Shown here: positions 21,766-25,128 of the stretch, piece by piece | How positions within the stretch are numbered: position 1 is the first letter of the stretch | Layout of the letters: the number at the start of each line of letters is the position of its first letter | Origin: Haplomitrium mnioides | Taxonomy: Eukaryota > Marchantiophyta > Haplomitriopsida > Calobryales | Reading direction: 5' to 3' | Assembly: GCA_049999725.1 (NCBI GenBank) | Contig: JBNGIS010019745.1 | Coordinates: forward strand, 1 to 25,128 | Length of the DNA stretch: 25,128 nucleotides | Position numbers and translations under genes: made by a program | Notes under the pieces: model-generated | The model's database searches: none | Told to the model about the DNA's origin: nothing | Seen by the model: only the letters and a program-made list of their open reading frames with translations

Positions 21766-23146
21766 AAGAAGAGGCATAACACTACAAAGCACAAATTGAG
21801 GAGGAGAAAAAAATTTGAAAACGAACCTCCATCAAAGAGGTTGCAGAATCAAGCAAAGGAAGATAGAAAATTGATTGCTGAATAAAATTGGAAGAAGATT
21901 GCTGGTTTTTGTATAAGAAAAATGGCAAAGAAGTCCTCTATTTGATTCAAAGAAGGCTCCACTCTACTGAAGAAGAATCAAAGAGGGCAGCAAGCTGCAA
22001 TGCTAAAGAAAATTTGAGGAAGAAATCAAGGAACACACGAGAGCGTGTTCAAGGTAGAAATTGAAAGAAGGGTGTTTGCTCTTCATTTGCTTGAAGAAGA
22101 ATTGCATGAGGAAGAAAAACGTTTGTAGGTTGCTCCTAAAGAAATCAAAACAAAAATCAAAGAGGAAGAAAAGTGGTTGTAGGCTTGCTACTTAAGAAAT
22201 TGAAGAGCTATGTCACAGTGTTTGTTGAGGACAAATCAAACGAGGCAGGAGAAGCATCTAAGAAGAAATCATTTAGGTTTCCATTGAAGAAACTTTGAAG
22301 CAAAAATCAAAGAGCTCTTCTTTTTCTTTTGTTGAAGAAGAATTGAAGGAGACTCAAAAGACATCGAAGCAAAAATCAAAGAGCCTTGTTTGTTGCTAAA
22401 GACGATTTGAAGGAGGTTAGAGAAACAACAAAGAAGAAATTGAATTGCATGTTGTTGTTGAAGGTTGAAATCAAAGCAAAATCTGAGAGTCTGTTGTTGA
22501 AGAATAATTGAGGGAGACAAGAGAACACAATTCTGATTTTGTGCGCTTGATCTCAATCTGTTGTCTATTTGCGACTCTAGCAGGTCAGATTTTGATGTGA
22601 GCCTAACCCACGAGTTGATATTGTTGAAGTACAATGAGAAAAGAGAAAGAGTAATTCTTCCCCTACATATCACAAATTCTGAAGTCAGTATTCTGTCCCT
22701 TGCATTTTGTGAATTCAAATGCCATCAATCTTGTTCTAGATGTTGGTTGTGAGGTTGGTCAAAGAAGTTGACATACAAACTCCAAAAAATTCTTGAGGTG
22801 CCAAGGTCTGTACTCCATCCAATTTTTCTTATTTAGCAAAGCTTCAACAGAGAGTTCATCTATGAGTAGTTGAGAGTTGTGTGTGTTTACTTGCTTTTAT
22901 AAGACCTGAAAATTATCACAAATAAGTGTAGCATCGACATAGAAGGTCACATAGGTTTTTGTTATTGCATCATATTGAGGTTTCAAGGATTCATTCTTTG
23001 CACAAAACAAGTTCAAATGTTGTGACTCCTTTTCCCCCCTCTCTGGTCACAAGAGGTGACACAAAAACTTTAATTCTTAAGACCTAAAGTCTGTACTCAA
23101 CAAACATTGGTGTGCTTACAAACACACCTATATCACAAGTTTCAAT
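21766..23146 (+). other. Copia leader with purine-rich imperfect repeats
   Basis: About 1.4 kb between the primer-binding site and gag has no convincing coding. From about 21930 to 22520 the plus strand is purine-rich, with recurring pieces such as gaagaagaattg, caaaaatcaaagag (near 22150, 22300 and 22370) and ttgaaggaga, spaced very roughly 70-80 bp and poorly preserved. The 149-codon minus-strand open stretch at 22269-22718 is a by-product of this composition. Long leaders are common in plant retrotransposons. Confidence 0.6.
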
Positions 23147-24130
23147 ATGGAAAATGGGATTTCTTGGATAGTCAGTAAGAAACTGACTCAGAACAACTAT
23201 AACTTTTTGTTAGTGAGAATGACCAATTTCATCAAAGAAAGAGGATTTTGGGACTTTATCACATGAGATAAAGTGGAACCTGTGTTAGAACCAGCCCTAT
23301 CTAGTGAAGAAATGCAAGCCTTCAAGACCCTTATAGAGAAGATCCACAAGCTATTGTACTAGCTCACCATTAGTGTCAATCGCAAAATGATGGGCTATAT
23401 ATTAGTAGCCAAGACATCCAAAGAAGGTGGGGATATCATGAAGGAATGATATGCAACTACGTCAAATGCAATGAAGCAAACACTACATATGGACTTTAAT
23501 CTGCAAAAGGAAAAAAATTGAACATAAATGCCTTTGCCCTAAAAATAAAATTGCTAGCTAAATAGCTAGCAAATGTAGGACAAAAAGTGAAGGAGAGTTC
23601 CATGGTTACAATTTGCTTAAACGGGTTAAGCAAGGAGTACAAACAATTCAAAATATTGATGAAGATGAGGGAAGGAACCACATCCTTCTCACAACTCATC
23701 GCAATGTTAGTTGCAAAAGAGCTTGACATTGGAGGAAGTGCCTCAAGTAGTCAAGAGCAAGCATTCTACTCTAATAGGGGTAGAGAACAAGGCAAAAATA
23801 ATGCCAAGGGTAACTATGGCAGAGGTTGCTCAAGCCACAATACACCAAACCAGCAACGTCAATCAAGTCAATTTGGTAGTAGAGGTGAGTTCAGAGGCAA
23901 GGGGAGTAACCAGTGACGTGGAAGCCAACAACAACATTCAGGGGAAAATTGTTTTTATTGTGGCAAATAAGGTCACATGGCAAAAGATTGCTACAAAAAG
24001 AAAAATGATATGAGAAACAACAGAGTGCAAGGGAACTATGCACGTTCTAGCAAGACAAACAATGAGATATTGTTTGTCACAGTAAACAAGGTGATAAGAG
24101 AATGTCGGTCAATATTGAAGGGGAAAGTAA
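23147..24130 (+). pseudogene. Ty1/copia gag (degenerate)
   Basis: ATG at 23147 (MENGISWIVSKKLTQNNY) follows the plant copia gag pattern KLTG.NY..W..RM..FI...G.WD. Then come SNAMKQTLHMDF-like helices and, after a frameshift in an A-run near 23515, LNINAFALKIKLLA, LANVGQKVKESSMV, LNGLSKEYKQF and the Gly/Arg/Gln-rich tail (SNRGREQGKNN). This is the UBN2/gag-polypeptide family. A CCHC zinc knuckle follows the TGA at 23914: CFYCGK-stop-GHMAKDC (C-x2-C-x4-H-x4-C), with a stop inside it. About four stops precede the frameshift. Gag would form the particle and bind element RNA. The frame then runs into the 67-bp tandem array. Confidence 0.92.
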
Positions 24131-25128
24131 AATAGGTGGACAAGAAGAGTAAACAAGTTGATCAGAGAATATGGGTGAATATTGAAGGGGAAAGTAAAAT
24201 AGGTAGAGAAGAAGAGTAAACAAGGTGATAAGAGCATGTGGGTGAATGTTGAAGGGGAATGTAAAATAAGCGGTGAAAAAGAGTAAACAAGGTGATGAGA
24301 GAATGTGGGTGAATATTGAAGGGGAAATTAAAATGGGTAGAGAAGAAGAATAAACAAGGTGATGAGAGAATGTGGGTGAATGTTGAAGGGGAAAGTAAAA
24401 TAGGAGAGAATAAGAGCAAACAAGGTGATGAGAGAATGTGGGTCAATGTTGAAGGGGAAAGTAAAATAGGTGGATAAAAGGAGTAAACAAGTTTGTGAGA
24501 GAATGTGAGTGAATATTAAAGGGGAAACTAAAATAGGTGGAGAATAAGAGTAAACAAGGTGATGAGAGAATAAGGGTGAATATTGAAGAGGAGAGTAAAA
24601 TAGGTGGAGAATAAGAGCAAACATGGTGATAAGACATTGTGTATGAATATTCAAGGGGAAAGTAACATAGCTAGAGAATAAGAGTAAACAAGGTGATGAG
24701 AGAATGTAGGTGAATATTGAAGAGGAAAATAAAATAGATGGAGGATGAAAGTAAACAATGTGATGAGAGAATGTGGGGGAATGTTGAAGGGGAAAGTAAA
24801 ATAGGTGGAGAACAAGAGTAAGCCAAGTGATGAGAGAATGTGGGTGAATATTGAAGAGGAAAGTAAAATAGGTGGAGAACAAGAGTAAACAAGGTGATGA
24901 GAGAATGTGGGTGAATGTTGAAGGGGAAAGTAAAATAGGTGGAGAACAATAGTTAACAAGGCCATGAGAGAATGTGGGCGAATATTGAAAGGGAAAGTAA
25001 AATAGTTGGAGAAGAAAAGTAAACAAGGTGATGAGAGAATATGTGTGAATATTGAAGGGGAAAATAAAATAGGTGGAGAATAAGAGTAAACAAGGTGCTT
25101 AGAGAACATAGGTGAACATTGAAGGGGA
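24081..25128. repeat. 67-bp minisatellite, about 15.6 copies, open at window edge
   Basis: Unit starts fall at 24081, 24148, 24215, 24282, 24349 and 24415, giving a period of 67 (once 66). Each unit reads approximately agtaaacaaggtgatgagag, then aatgtgggtgaatattgaag, then gggaaagtaaaataggtgga, gaataag. Units differ by scattered point changes. The first unit overlaps the end of copia gag coding. Because 67 is not a multiple of three, all reading frames cycle through it; minus-strand open stretches of up to 232 codons (24328-25026) are artefacts of stop-poor repeats. Confidence 0.97.

Larger units (their letters stand above)
21394..25128 (+). mobile_element. Ty1/copia LTR retrotransposon, 5' part (runs off the window)
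   Basis: In order: LTR (21394-21747), primer-binding site, long leader, gag from 23147 to about 24130, then a tandem array that reaches the window edge. Protease, integrase, reverse transcriptase and the 3' LTR are not in the window. Gag has several stops and a frameshift, so this copy is decayed, but its LTR ends are still clear. It interrupts the older repeat at 21044-21393. Confidence 0.85.

Noticed and set aside
22269-22718. 149-codon minus-strand open stretch in the copia leader
   Set aside because: Antisense of purine-rich repeats; its Leu/Phe/Gln/Ser-rich text fits the composition rather than a protein.
24328-25026. 232-codon minus-strand open stretch in the tandem array
   Set aside because: It is the 67-bp unit read in cycling frames; overlapping open stretches occur in the other frames too. 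Low-complexity Phe/Ser/Leu/Pro text with no domain.

Overview
The window looks like nuclear DNA from a land plant with a large, repeat-rich genome. A conifer or other gymnosperm, or a fern, is my guess. The reasons are decayed Ty3/gypsy and Ty1/copia elements of plant type (including a copia primer-binding site of the initiator-Met tRNA kind), AT-rich sequence, small introns and no intact ordinary host gene. I see no rRNA, tRNA or CRISPR.

Layout. (1) 1-46 is a GA microsatellite. (2) About 107-5490 on the minus strand is a decayed Ty3/gypsy element read right to left: gag, protease, reverse transcriptase, RNase H, integrase. (3) About 5490-8400 holds no gene I recognise, apart from a short tandem duplication. 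(4) About 8400-18040 is the most interesting part. Two decayed, intron-containing genes stand head to head across a 466-bp spacer. The minus-strand gene (13080 to 9230) is a transposase-like protein of a family I recall as DUF7869-type. The plus-strand gene (13547 to 17387) joins a ParB-like domain to a beta-class amino-DNA-methyltransferase (N6_N4_Mtase type). Six clusters of short GC-cored palindromes, of the type CTATGCG/CGCATAG and TCCATGC/GCATGGA, lie in both outer flanks, in introns and in one exon. I read this block as a decayed copy of a large DNA transposon carrying its own DNA methyltransferase. (5) About 18040-21043 has nothing I can name. (6) 21044-21393 is a diverged second copy of the sequence at 107-425. 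(7) A Ty1/copia element has inserted directly after it: LTR 21394-21747, primer-binding site 21748, long purine-rich leader, gag from 23147 to about 24130. (8) A 67-bp minisatellite starts at 24081, where gag ends, and runs off the window with about 15.6 copies.

How the parts relate. All the coding regions carry stops and frameshifts, so none is likely to give a full protein today. Many stops are one C-to-T change away from CAG, CAA or CGA, as expected from long-term cytosine methylation of repeats. The copia element is younger than the repeat it interrupts. Within the central block the shared palindrome clusters, the divergent layout and the parallel decay suggest that the transposase-like and methyltransferase genes arrived together. 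Terminal repeats and target-site duplications for this block could not be located by eye.
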